A stretch of 64,000 nt of DNA, from NCBI GenBank assembly GCA_020427395.1, contig JAGQON010000009.1:1-64000 (forward strand), read 5' to 3'. A program made the translations under genes and the position numbers. The notes under the pieces were generated by a model. It was not told where the DNA came from. It was given only the letters and a program-made list of their open reading frames with translations, and ran no database searches. The stretch comes from Phycisphaerales bacterium (GTDB taxonomy: Bacteria; Planctomycetota; Phycisphaerae; Phycisphaerales; UBA1924). Below, in pieces: positions 56,682-64,000 of this stretch. Numbering within the stretch: position 1 is the stretch's first letter; each line of letters begins with the position of its first letter.

Positions 56682-59597
56682 ATGTCTGACACACAGACCG
56701 ACAAGCCGAACTACAAAAAGACCGTGAACCTGCCCAAGACCGGGTTCCCGATGAAAGCGAACCTGATCCAGAATGAGCCGGCGACGCTCAAACGCTGGGA
56801 TAAGCTCGACGGCAAGGGCGGGCTCTACCAGGCAATGCGTGCCAAGGCCCAGACCTTCGATAAGAAGTTCGTCTTCCACGACGGGCCGCCCTACGCCAAC
56901 GGCTCGATCCACCTCGGGCACCTGATGAACAAGTGCCTCAAGGACTTCGTGGTGCGCAGCAAGTTCATGGATGGCTACAACACCGGCTTCGTCCCGGGTT
57001 GGGACTGCCACGGGCTGCCCATCGAGCACAAGGTCATGACCGATCTGGTCGAGTCGGGCGCCGCCAAGAAGCTTGACGAGCTCGATGACGACACCCGGCG
57101 TATGGCCGTCCGCAAGGAGTGCAAAAGCTACGCGAGCAAGCAGGTGAAGCTCCAGACCGGGCAGATGCAGCGTCTGCTGACCGTCGCGGACTACGAGAAC
57201 CCGTATCTGACCATGGTTCCGCGCTACGAGGGCGCGGTGCTCGATGTGCTTGCGGGTTTGTGCGAGCAGGGGCTGGTCTACAAGGCGCTCAAGCCCGTGC
57301 ACTGGTCGGTCGCCAACGAGACGGCGCTGGCGGACGCGGAACTGGAATACCAGGACCGCGAGGACCTGTCGGTCTATGTCGACTTCGAGGCCGCCGACGC
57401 GGACGCGGTGTATGACGCCTTCGGGCTGACGGGCGATGATCGTCCGGGGGCGACGCCGAGCTTCATGATCTGGACGACGACTCCATGGACGCTCCCGGCA
57501 AACCTGGCAATCGCGGTGCATGAGAAGTTCGAGTATGCGCTGGTGCGGGTTGATGGCAACATCACGGTGATGGCCGTCGATCTGGTGGCGAAGGTCTGTA
57601 AGGCGGCCAAGGCCGAGGATGTGCAGACGCTCGCGACGACAATGGGCGAGAAACTGGTCGGGCTGCGTTACAAGCACCCGTTCCGCGACGCCGCCCCCAC
57701 ACCCGTCAACGAGCCCGATGCGGATACGAGCGTGTGTTATAGCGTGGTCAGCGCCGACTATGTCACGCTCGAGGACGGCACCGGGCTGGTGCACACCGCA
57801 CCGGGCCACGGTGCGGATGACTACCTGACTGGCCTGCGTGTCGGGCTGCCGGTCTACTGCCCGGTGCGTGGAGACGGCACCTACGACGAGTCGGTTCCCG
57901 AGTGGCTCGTCGGCAAGTCGATCTGGAAGGCGAACGACGAGGTCGCCAAGCACCTGACCGAGTCAGGACATATGTTCTACGCCCACAAGTTCATGCATAG
58001 CTACCCGCACGACTGGCGCTCCAAGACACCGGTGATCTTCCGCTGCACCGAGCAATGGTTCGTGGATGTCAACAAGCCGACCAAGCGTGACGGCATGGGC
58101 CTGCGTGAGATGGCGCTGGCCGCGACAGGCGAGGGCGGATCGGTCAACTTCGTGCCCGCGTGGGGCCGCAACCGGATGCGGGGCATGCTCGACTCACGCC
58201 CCGACTGGTGCATCTCGCGCCAGCGGGCATGGGGCCTGCCCATCCCGGCATTCACGATGCCCGACGGCAGCGCGTTCATGACGACCGCATCGGCGCAGGC
58301 CGTGGCGGACCTTGTGCGTGTCAAGGGGTCTGACGCGTGGTTCACCATGACGCCCAGCGAGCTGCTCGCGGGCTACGACGCGTCCAACGACCCGAACGCG
58401 CCGGCGGCGCTCAAGGACGGGCGTGTCGGCTTCGATCAGCTCCGCAAGGGGCAGGACATCCTTGATGTCTGGTTCGAGTCAGGCTCATCGTGGAACGCGG
58501 TTATGCGCGATCGCTCGGACGGCGAGGACTATCCGATCGATCTGTACCTCGAGGGCTCCGATCAGCATCGTGGGTGGTTCCAGCTCTCGCTGCTGCCCTC
58601 GCTGGGTGTGATGGGCGAGCCGGCGTTCCGGACCCTGCTCACGCACGGGTTCATGGTGGACAAGGACGGCAAGAAACTCTCCAAGTCTCAGGGCGCGGCG
58701 CTCAAGGATCTGTTCGATCGCTACGGTGCCGATGTTCTCCGCTGGTGGGTCTGCTCGATTGCCTACGAGAATGATGTCAAGGTGGACGAGGAGTTCTTCA
58801 AGCTCGCGGGCGAAAGCTACCGCACGATCCGCAACCGCCTGCGTTTCCTGCTGAGCAACCTCGACGGATTCACGCCTGACGATTCGCTCACCTTCCCCCC
58901 CACCTCGCTGGAGGCGTTCGTTCTCGGTGAGTTTGAGAAGACACGCGCGAAAGTCATCGAGGCATACGAGCGGTACGCGTTCCACGAGGTGCACAAGCTG
59001 CTCTACAACTTCTGTAACAACACCCTCTCTGGCGAGTACCTGACGGCAGTGAAGGACCGGCTTTACTGCGACGCATTGGATTCGGTGCGTCGGCGTCGTT
59101 CGCAGCAGGCCATGTTCGTGATGTGCGACGGGATCTGCAAGCTGCTGGCTCCGGTGATGTGTCACACGGCCGACGAGGCATACCGTGAACTGCACGGCGT
59201 GGATCAGCAGGACACGGACACCTGCGTGCACCTGACGGGATTCCCCGGCGGCGTTGGCGTTGTTGCCGACGAGCACTGGGGTAAGGTCCGCGAGACGCTC
59301 GAGGGCGTGATGCGCGTGCTGGAAAGCGCCCGATCGGAGAAGGGCATCGACAACCCGCTGGATGCGGGGCTGGTGGTTCCAGATCCCAGCGGCGTGCTCG
59401 CGAAGTTCGATTCGGTTGACCTGGCCGACTATTGCGGCGTCTCTCGCCTCGCTCTTCGGGACGATGGCGAGGTCGAGGTGCTCGATCTGCGCGATCAGCC
59501 GCGGTGCGAGCGTTCTTGGAAGCGGGACGGCACTGTGAAGCTTCGAAGCGACGGGGGCATGCTCTCGGATCGCGACGCGGCGGCGTTGGGGGTCTGA
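56682..59597 (+). CDS. ileS: Isoleucyl-tRNA synthetase
   Basis: Charges tRNA-Ile. It has 971 residues from the ATG at 56682, with AGGAG nine bases upstream; a GTG at 56664 is less likely. The class I HIGH motif is GSIHLGH in PPYANGSIHLGHLMNKCL near residue 70. The editing domain has WTTTPWTLPANLAIAVHEKF with the threonine-rich peptide. KLSKSQGAALKD is the KMSKS loop near residue 660, and WFESGSSW lies before it. The anticodon-binding domain has YRTIRNRLRFLLSNL. The C-terminal zinc finger, CxxC...CxxC in most bacterial enzymes, is reduced here to CERSW and LSDRD, with one of four Cys left. A terminator follows 41 nt later. Confidence 0.97.
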   Translation: MSDTQTDKPNYKKTVNLPKTGFPMKANLIQNEPATLKRWDKLDGKGGLYQAMRAKAQTFDKKFVFHDGPPYANGSIHLGHLMNKCLKDFVVRSKFMDGYNTGFVPGWDCHGLPIEHKVMTDLVESGAAKKLDELDDDTRRMAVRKECKSYASKQVKLQTGQMQRLLTVADYENPYLTMVPRYEGAVLDVLAGLCEQGLVYKALKPVHWSVANETALADAELEYQDREDLSVYVDFEAADADAVYDAFGLTGDDRPGATPSFMIWTTTPWTLPANLAIAVHEKFEYALVRVDGNITVMAVDLVAKVCKAAKAEDVQTLATTMGEKLVGLRYKHPFRDAAPTPVNEPDADTSVCYSVVSADYVTLEDGTGLVHTAPGHGADDYLTGLRVGLPVYCPVRGDGTYDESVPEWLVGKSIWKANDEVAKHLTESGHMFYAHKFMHSYPHDWRSKTPVIFRCTEQWFVDVNKPTKRDGMGLREMALAATGEGGSVNFVPAWGRNRMRGMLDSRPDWCISRQRAWGLPIPAFTMPDGSAFMTTASAQAVADLVRVKGSDAWFTMTPSELLAGYDASNDPNAPAALKDGRVGFDQLRKGQDILDVWFESGSSWNAVMRDRSDGEDYPIDLYLEGSDQHRGWFQLSLLPSLGVMGEPAFRTLLTHGFMVDKDGKKLSKSQGAALKDLFDRYGADVLRWWVCSIAYENDVKVDEEFFKLAGESYRTIRNRLRFLLSNLDGFTPDDSLTFPPTSLEAFVLGEFEKTRAKVIEAYERYAFHEVHKLLYNFCNNTLSGEYLTAVKDRLYCDALDSVRRRRSQQAMFVMCDGICKLLAPVMCHTADEAYRELHGVDQQDTDTCVHLTGFPGGVGVVADEHWGKVRETLEGVMRVLESARSEKGIDNPLDAGLVVPDPSGVLAKFDSVDLADYCGVSRLALRDDGEVEVLDLRDQPRCERSWKRDGTVKLRSDGGMLSDRDAAALGV

Positions 59598-59638
59598 TAA
59601 CCCAGTTGTGGCATCGGTCTGTGCCGCGTTGAATAGAA

Positions 59639-59673
59639 GCAACACCCGCTCTGAGAGCGGGTGTTGCCGTTTT
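59639..59673 (+). terminator. Rho-independent terminator after ileS
   Basis: A 13-bp perfect stem, GCAACACCCGCTC (59639-59651) and GAGCGGGTGTTGC (59655-59667), with loop TGA, followed by CGTTTT. Confidence 0.92.
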
Positions 59674-59721
59674 GCCACAAGATCCCGAACACGCGAGGGA
59701 TTCGGGCCGAAATCGGGGTTG

Positions 59722-60615
59722 ATGAGCACCAACCAAGACAACCAGAACAACAACCCGCACGGCGATGATTCGCGTTCGAGCCCGGTTCCAGAGAAACGAA
59801 CCATCCGCCCGCCGGGGGTTCGCGATGTGCGCGATCCCTCATCGAGCCCCGATACCGCGGATCAGTTGACGGTCCTGGCGCATGACCTGAGCAACATGCT
59901 CGACGGTTCCATGCGCTGGCTCTCGCTCGCGGCCGCGGCGATGCCAGAGCAGGAAGCCGAGCTTGCCCCAAACGACCTCACCAAGGCCCGCGAGCAGATC
60001 GGGACGGTGCTCTCGACGCTGGAGCGGATGAGCAGCATGGTCAACGCGGCGATGCGTTCCAGATCGGTGCCGATCGGATCGCCGGTGCTGGGCGTATCCG
60101 AGGCTGTGAATATCGCGATGGCGATTGATCACGCTGTGGATGTTGTACGCCCGATGGCGAACGCCGTTGGTGCCAGTATCAAGGTTCGCATCGATCCTCG
60201 TGCCGGTCGGTTGCCGGCTGGTCCGCTGTACACCGTGGTGCTCAACGGGCTGTTCAACGCGGTGCAGTCGATCGGATCGGCGACGAGCACCGACTCGCTC
60301 GACCCGGGCGGGACGGTCGAGGTTGTGGCGCGGATCGATTCCAAGCGGGAAGAAACGGTGATCGAAGTCATCGACGACGGCATCGGGCTCGACAGCAAGG
60401 TCCGCAACAACAAGGCATTCAAGCACGGCGTGACGACGAAACCCGAGCATTCGGGCATCGGGCTCGCGATGGCGCATCAGATCGTTGAACAGCTCGAGGG
60501 TGTCATCACGCTCATCGAGCGTGATGACCGGACGCGATCCACCCGCCCAGGAGCGATCCTCCGAGTATGCGTCCCGATACCCGCCGAAGACGCGATGGAT
60601 ATGGAGATCGGGTAA
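59722..60615 (+). CDS. Soluble sensor histidine kinase (NtrB-like)
   Basis: 297 residues from the ATG at 59722. The N-terminal 50 residues are polar and disordered (DNQNNNPHGDDSRSSPVPEK). The H-box candidate is TVLAHDLSNMLDGSMRWLSL near residue 57. The ATP-binding domain contains GLFNAVQSIGSATSTDSL (N box), VIDDGIGLDSKVRNNKAFKH (G1) and HSGIGLAMAHQIVEQLEGVI (G2). There is no membrane segment or PAS domain. It lies three bases before the activator gene and should phosphorylate it. Confidence 0.88.
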   Translation: MSTNQDNQNNNPHGDDSRSSPVPEKRTIRPPGVRDVRDPSSSPDTADQLTVLAHDLSNMLDGSMRWLSLAAAAMPEQEAELAPNDLTKAREQIGTVLSTLERMSSMVNAAMRSRSVPIGSPVLGVSEAVNIAMAIDHAVDVVRPMANAVGASIKVRIDPRAGRLPAGPLYTVVLNGLFNAVQSIGSATSTDSLDPGGTVEVVARIDSKREETVIEVIDDGIGLDSKVRNNKAFKHGVTTKPEHSGIGLAMAHQIVEQLEGVITLIERDDRTRSTRPGAILRVCVPIPAEDAMDMEIG

Positions 60616-60617
60616 GC

Positions 60618-62045
60618 ATGAGCAAGCCCACTCGCATCCTGGTCATCGATGACGACCCGATCGTTGCAGATTCGCTGGCTGAGTTTTTCAACAGCGAGGG
60701 CTGCATTGCGGTTGCGGTCTACTCGCCCAGTGAGGCGTTGGGCGAACTGCAGCGCGCCGAATCGAACGCCAAACCCTACCAGGTTGCGATGTGCGATATC
60801 AACCTGCCCGAGATGGGCGGGCTTGAACTGCTTCGGTCAATCGTTCGGTCACACGCCCAGGTATCGGTGATCATGCTCACCGGCTACGGCACGGTCGAGT
60901 CGGCGGTGCAGGCGCTTCGGAGCGGCGCGGTGGATTTTCTCACCAAGCCGATCGTGGACGAAGAACTGCGCATCTCGCTCGAGCGGGCCCTGCGTCAGCA
61001 CGAGCTCAAGCGCGAGAACACCACGATGAAGTCGCGGTTGGAGCACAGCTTCGGGCTGGGCAATATGGTTGGCAGCGACCACCGCATGCAGAAGATCTAC
61101 GAAACGGTGCACGCCGTGGCACCATCCCGGACGACGGTGCTCATGACGGGCGAATCGGGCGTAGGCAAGAGCATGATCGCCCGGGCGATCCACCAGGAAT
61201 CGAACCGCAGCACCGAGCCTTATGTCGAGCTCGCATGTGGATCGATCCCCGAGACGCTGCTCGAATCGGAGCTGTTCGGGCATGTGAAGGGCGCGTTTAC
61301 CGGGGCACATGCGGACAAGGCAGGGAAGTTCTTGGCCGCAGACGGCGGCACACTCTTCCTCGATGAGATCAACAGCGCCTCACCGGCGATGCAGCTCAAG
61401 CTGCTGCGTGTGCTGCAGGAGCGGAAGTTCGAGCCAGTGGGTTCGAACGAGACCATCGAGGTCGATGTCCGCGTGATTCTGGCGAGCAACCAGGATCTGG
61501 AAACACTTGTCGCCAATGGCGAGTTCCGCCAGGACCTCTACTACCGGATCAATGTCGTCAAGATCGAGATGCCCCCGCTGCGTGATCGCGTGGGTGACAT
61601 CGCGATGCTGGCCCAGCACTTTCTCGATTTGCAGGCGAACGAGCTCGGGCGTCAGTTTTCGGGTTTCACTTCCGATGCCCTCGATGCGCTGCGCCGGTAT
61701 GGCTACCCGGGCAATGTGCGTGAGCTGAGTAACATCATCGAACGGGCGGCCGTGCTCTCGCGGAATCCGACGATCGGCGTAGATGACTTGCCACCCCATG
61801 TCCTCGATTCGGAGTTTTCGTCCGGACCACTGCCCATGTCGAGTGATCCGAGTGAGGATTGGGTGCCCATGACCCTCAGTGATGCGATGATGCTCCCTGA
61901 GCGGGCGATCATACTGCGTGCGCTGGAGGCGAACGAATGGAATCGTCAGCAGACGGCCGATGTGCTGGGCATCAACCGAACCACGCTGTACAAGAAGATG
62001 AAGCAGCTGGGCATCGACCCGGATGATCACGCTCAGGCGGGGTGA
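60618..62045 (+). CDS. Sigma-54-dependent response regulator (NtrC/PilR type)
   Basis: 475 residues from the ATG at 60618. Receiver: RILVIDDDPIVADSLAEFFN and phospho-Asp in VAMCDINLPEMGG. AAA+: MTGESGVGKSMIARAIHQES and the sigma-54 loop KGAFTGAHAD, then GTLFLDEINSASPAMQLKLL. HTH: NRQQTADVLGINRTTLYKKM. It is partnered by the soluble kinase directly upstream. The pilT gene converges 40 bp away, so control of pili (PilSR-like) is one possibility; regulation of flagella by crosstalk with the 37.3-kb activator is another. Confidence 0.92.
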   Translation: MSKPTRILVIDDDPIVADSLAEFFNSEGCIAVAVYSPSEALGELQRAESNAKPYQVAMCDINLPEMGGLELLRSIVRSHAQVSVIMLTGYGTVESAVQALRSGAVDFLTKPIVDEELRISLERALRQHELKRENTTMKSRLEHSFGLGNMVGSDHRMQKIYETVHAVAPSRTTVLMTGESGVGKSMIARAIHQESNRSTEPYVELACGSIPETLLESELFGHVKGAFTGAHADKAGKFLAADGGTLFLDEINSASPAMQLKLLRVLQERKFEPVGSNETIEVDVRVILASNQDLETLVANGEFRQDLYYRINVVKIEMPPLRDRVGDIAMLAQHFLDLQANELGRQFSGFTSDALDALRRYGYPGNVRELSNIIERAAVLSRNPTIGVDDLPPHVLDSEFSSGPLPMSSDPSEDWVPMTLSDAMMLPERAIILRALEANEWNRQQTADVLGINRTTLYKKMKQLGIDPDDHAQAG

Positions 62046-62084
62046 TCCATACCGGATCGCTTCAGACCAGACCGAATCACGACT

Positions 62085-63227
62085 TCAACCCTTCAGACGC
62101 CCAACGAGATTGGCTGCCTTGACTTCGACGCCCTTGAGGATGGAGTTGAGCATATCCCTGTTTGGTGCGTACTCCCTTGCCGTTTGCATGGTCACCCATT
62201 CCTTGTTCACCAGCTCGGCGAAGTAATGCGTGAACAGGACCATGCCATCTTCCCGGCTGGTCGCGATGACCGCGGGAAGATCCGAATCTCGCTCGTCGCG
62301 GATCAGCTCGCGCACCGTTGGAGATGTGAGCAGGACCTCGACCGCTGGCACAACCTTGGTTCCTGTCTGCTCATCATTTGAGGGCACGAGCCGCTGAGCG
62401 CAGATCGCCTTGAGAGTCGCGGCCAACGAGTTGCGGATGAAGGTTCGTTCGTCCTGCGGGAAAAACTCGAGCATGCGTCCGAATGCGCCCATGGTGTCCG
62501 AAGTGTGCAGCGTCGCGAACACGAGGTGCCCGGTTTCTGCGGCCTGGATGGCGCTGAGTACGGTCTCCTGGTCACGCAGCTCGCCGATGAAGATCACATC
62601 GGGGTCCTGACGCACGACATGACGCAGCGCTTCATGAAAATCGGTGACATCGATGCCGATCTCGCGCTGGGAGATGATCGATTGCTTCGGGATGAACCGG
62701 TACTCAACCGGGTCTTCGATCGTGATGATGTTGACTGCCCGCGTGGCGTTGATCTCGTCGAGCATGGCGGCCAGGGTTGAAGACTTGCCCGAGCCCGTGA
62801 CGCCGACGATCAGCACCAGCCCGTCTCGTTCGCGGTGAACGATGTCGGAGTAGACCTTGGGGAGGTGCAGCTCGGCGTAGCTGGGGATCTCGGCCTTGAC
62901 ACGCCGGATGGCGGCGTGCGTGTGGTTGCCGGATCGGAGCATGTTGATGCGGAAGCGATCGCCGGGGCCGCCATCTGGGTCTTCGATGTGCCATGCGAAA
63001 TCGAGGTCGCCGGTCTCCTCGAACTTCTTCTTCTGGACCTCGGTCAGCAGCGGGTCGAGCAGGTGGTCCGCTTCGTCCTCTGAGACCGGGTCGGCCTCGA
63101 TAGGGCGGAGCTCGCCACCGATCCGGTAGGTTGGTGGGATGCCCACCTTAATGTGGAGGTCGGATGCGTCGAGACGACCCATCGCGGCGAGCAGTTTCTT
63201 GATGTTCAACGCTCCGCGGATCATCAT
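62085..63227 (-). CDS. pilT: Type IV pilus retraction ATPase PilT
   Basis: Hexameric ATPase that pulls pili back and drives twitching motility. It has 380 residues. The N-domain has LDASDLHIKVGIPPTYRIGG. Walker A is IVGVTGSGKSSTLAAMLDEI near residue 130. Next are the Asp box FIGELRDQETVLSAIQAAET and the His box GHLVFATLHTSDT. VRELIRDER corresponds to the AIRNLIRE motif of PilT rather than PilB. The start has GAAAGGGGG upstream. No other pil gene lies in the window. Confidence 0.95.
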   Translation of the reverse strand: MMIRGALNIKKLLAAMGRLDASDLHIKVGIPPTYRIGGELRPIEADPVSEDEADHLLDPLLTEVQKKKFEETGDLDFAWHIEDPDGGPGDRFRINMLRSGNHTHAAIRRVKAEIPSYAELHLPKVYSDIVHRERDGLVLIVGVTGSGKSSTLAAMLDEINATRAVNIITIEDPVEYRFIPKQSIISQREIGIDVTDFHEALRHVVRQDPDVIFIGELRDQETVLSAIQAAETGHLVFATLHTSDTMGAFGRMLEFFPQDERTFIRNSLAATLKAICAQRLVPSNDEQTGTKVVPAVEVLLTSPTVRELIRDERDSDLPAVIATSREDGMVLFTHYFAELVNKEWVTMQTAREYAPNRDMLNSILKGVEVKAANLVGRLKG

Positions 63228-63499
63228 GGCCCCCTTTCAAGCGTTGTGCCTTGTACGGATTCTAACCGCAAGGCAGGGAAAATGACCATGCGAACCTTAC
63301 GAATGACCGGATTCGCCCAGAATCGGCTCCCCCCACCGCTCGATCCGGAGATGACCTGCATGCATCTGCTCACATTCTCCCGGTTGGCATCGAACTTTCG
63401 CTCCCGGTGTCCTCACTTCGGTCCCTGGGAACCTTTAATCTGATGCTCCGCACACCCGCGGCGGCTTGGCGTGTTTATGAGAGTTCAAGGAGGCACACG
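63228..63499. other. Divergent intergenic region between pilT and the MBL-fold gene
   Basis: 272 bp that should hold both promoters. No RNA gene, repeat or clear promoter hexamer pair was seen. Confidence 0.3.
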
Positions 63500-64000
63500 A
63501 TGTTCATGCGGATGATCTATGACGAGAAGCTTGCTCAGGCCGCGTATCTGATCGGCTGTCAGGGGAGCGGCGAGGCCGTCATCATCGATCCTGAGCGGGA
63601 TATCGATCGCTATATCGACCTTGCGGAAGCCAATGGGCTCCGCATCGTGGCAACCGCTGAGACGCATATCCATGCAGACTTTGTCTCTGGCTCACGCGAG
63701 CTGGCCGAGCGTATTGGTGCGAAGGTCTATGTTTCCGATGAGGGGGATGCGGACTGGAAGTACCAGTGGCTCGACAAGAAAGTTGGCGGGGGCATCTACG
63801 AGCACCAGCTGCTCAAGGATGGCGATTCGTTCCACATTGGAAACATTGAGTTCAGTGTCGTGCACACCCCCGGTCACACGCCGGAACACATCGTGTTCCT
63901 CGTCATCGACCACGGCGCGGGTGCAAGCGATCCCGTGGGCATGGTCTCTGGAGACTTTGTGTTCGTGGGCGACCTGGGGCGCCCCGATCTGCTCGAGTCG
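63500..64000 (+). CDS. MBL-fold hydrolase of the persulfide dioxygenase/rhodanese type, cut by window edge
   Basis: 167 residues before the edge, from the ATG at 63500 with AAGGAGG six bases upstream. The metallo-beta-lactamase motif ETHIHADFVSGS has H-x-H-x-D, with Phe after Asp instead of the second His seen in glyoxalase II, as in the ETHE1/CstB-type group. The next ligand His is in VHTPGHTPEHIVFLV, and SGDFVFVGDLGRPD carries the bridging Asp. ETHE1-like enzymes oxidise glutathione persulfide, and longer members have rhodanese domains beyond the part visible here. Length of the complete protein is unknown. Confidence 0.88.
   Translation, partial: MFMRMIYDEKLAQAAYLIGCQGSGEAVIIDPERDIDRYIDLAEANGLRIVATAETHIHADFVSGSRELAERIGAKVYVSDEGDADWKYQWLDKKVGGGIYEHQLLKDGDSFHIGNIEFSVVHTPGHTPEHIVFLVIDHGAGASDPVGMVSGDFVFVGDLGRPDLLES

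Noticed and set aside
58485-59804. 439-codon minus-strand frame opposite ileS
   Set aside because: Antisense shadow of ileS; it also runs through the ileS terminator.
63228-63499. tRNA-like stretch with GGTTGGCATCGAAC near 63391
   Set aside because: No cloverleaf or matching acceptor stem could be drawn around it.

Overview
The window is 64 kb of high-GC (roughly 60-65 %), gene-dense bacterial chromosome. It looks like a flagellated planctomycete of the class Phycisphaerae. Support for this is indirect: EF-hand/dockerin-like motifs of the FFDVSAF type in secreted proteins, an Fe(2+)-trafficking (YggX) domain fused to TPR repeats, many lipoprotein and TPR/HEAT-repeat proteins without clear relatives, and a deep-branching flagellar gene order. 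No tRNA, rRNA, insertion sequence, prophage or CRISPR array was seen.

Layout. 1-6.5 kb: housekeeping genes (pnp cut by the left edge, rpsO, a lone nuoC) mixed with a TPR-YggX fusion, a PqaA-like lipoprotein and two unknown proteins. 6.5-11.3 kb: a TolB-like beta-propeller lipoprotein, a GNA1162/CsgG-like lipoprotein, a small unknown gene, xerC, and folK in convergent orientation. 11.3-40.3 kb: a flagellar supercluster of about 30 genes, all on the minus strand. In transcription order it reads FlgN-like, histidine kinase, sigma-54 activator, flgB, flgC, fliE, fliF, fliG, fliH, fliI, fliJ, MotE-like, fliK, flgD, flg_new, flgE, flbD, motA, motB, fliL, a strong terminator, fliN, fliO, fliP, fliQ, fliR, flhB, flhA, flhF, flhG, an unknown membrane protein, fliA and a terminator. 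It supplies the export gate, MS ring, part of the C ring, rod, hook, stator and regulators. It lacks fliM, flagellin, the filament cap, the hook-filament junction, the distal rod and the P/L-ring genes, which must lie elsewhere. An 11-bp motif containing GCCGATAA, the -10 element of FliA-type sigma-28 promoters, lies upstream of both the FlgN-like gene and fliN. fliA itself has an extended -10 housekeeping-type promoter and a long hairpin-rich leader.

40.4-48.3 kb: a large TPR membrane protein, then a coupled set (178-aa unknown, LolA-like lipoprotein, RDD membrane protein), a phosphoglucosamine-mutase-type enzyme with an AT-richer centre, a small membrane protein and a QueD/PTPS homologue without the usual cysteine. 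48.4-52 kb: a Phe-Gly-Asn-rich low-complexity protein resembling nucleoporin FG repeats, then two tandem paralogous secreted metzincin-type metalloproteases. 52-56.3 kb: GNAT acetyltransferase, an unusual Fur-family regulator, a small membrane protein, a 710-aa HEAT-like protein, an AT-rich island and a DUF2617-like protein. 56.6-64 kb: ileS with a decayed zinc finger, a second kinase/sigma-54 activator pair, pilT and a metallo-beta-lactamase-fold hydrolase cut by the right edge.

The strongest candidates for something undescribed are the FG-repeat protein (48469-48984), the tandem protease pair, the fliA leader RNA, the Asp-rich FlgD tail built on a 21-bp direct repeat, the AT-rich island near 55.6 kb, and the loss of metal-ligand cysteines in both IleS and the Fur-family protein. 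All family calls come from reading motifs; no database search was run.
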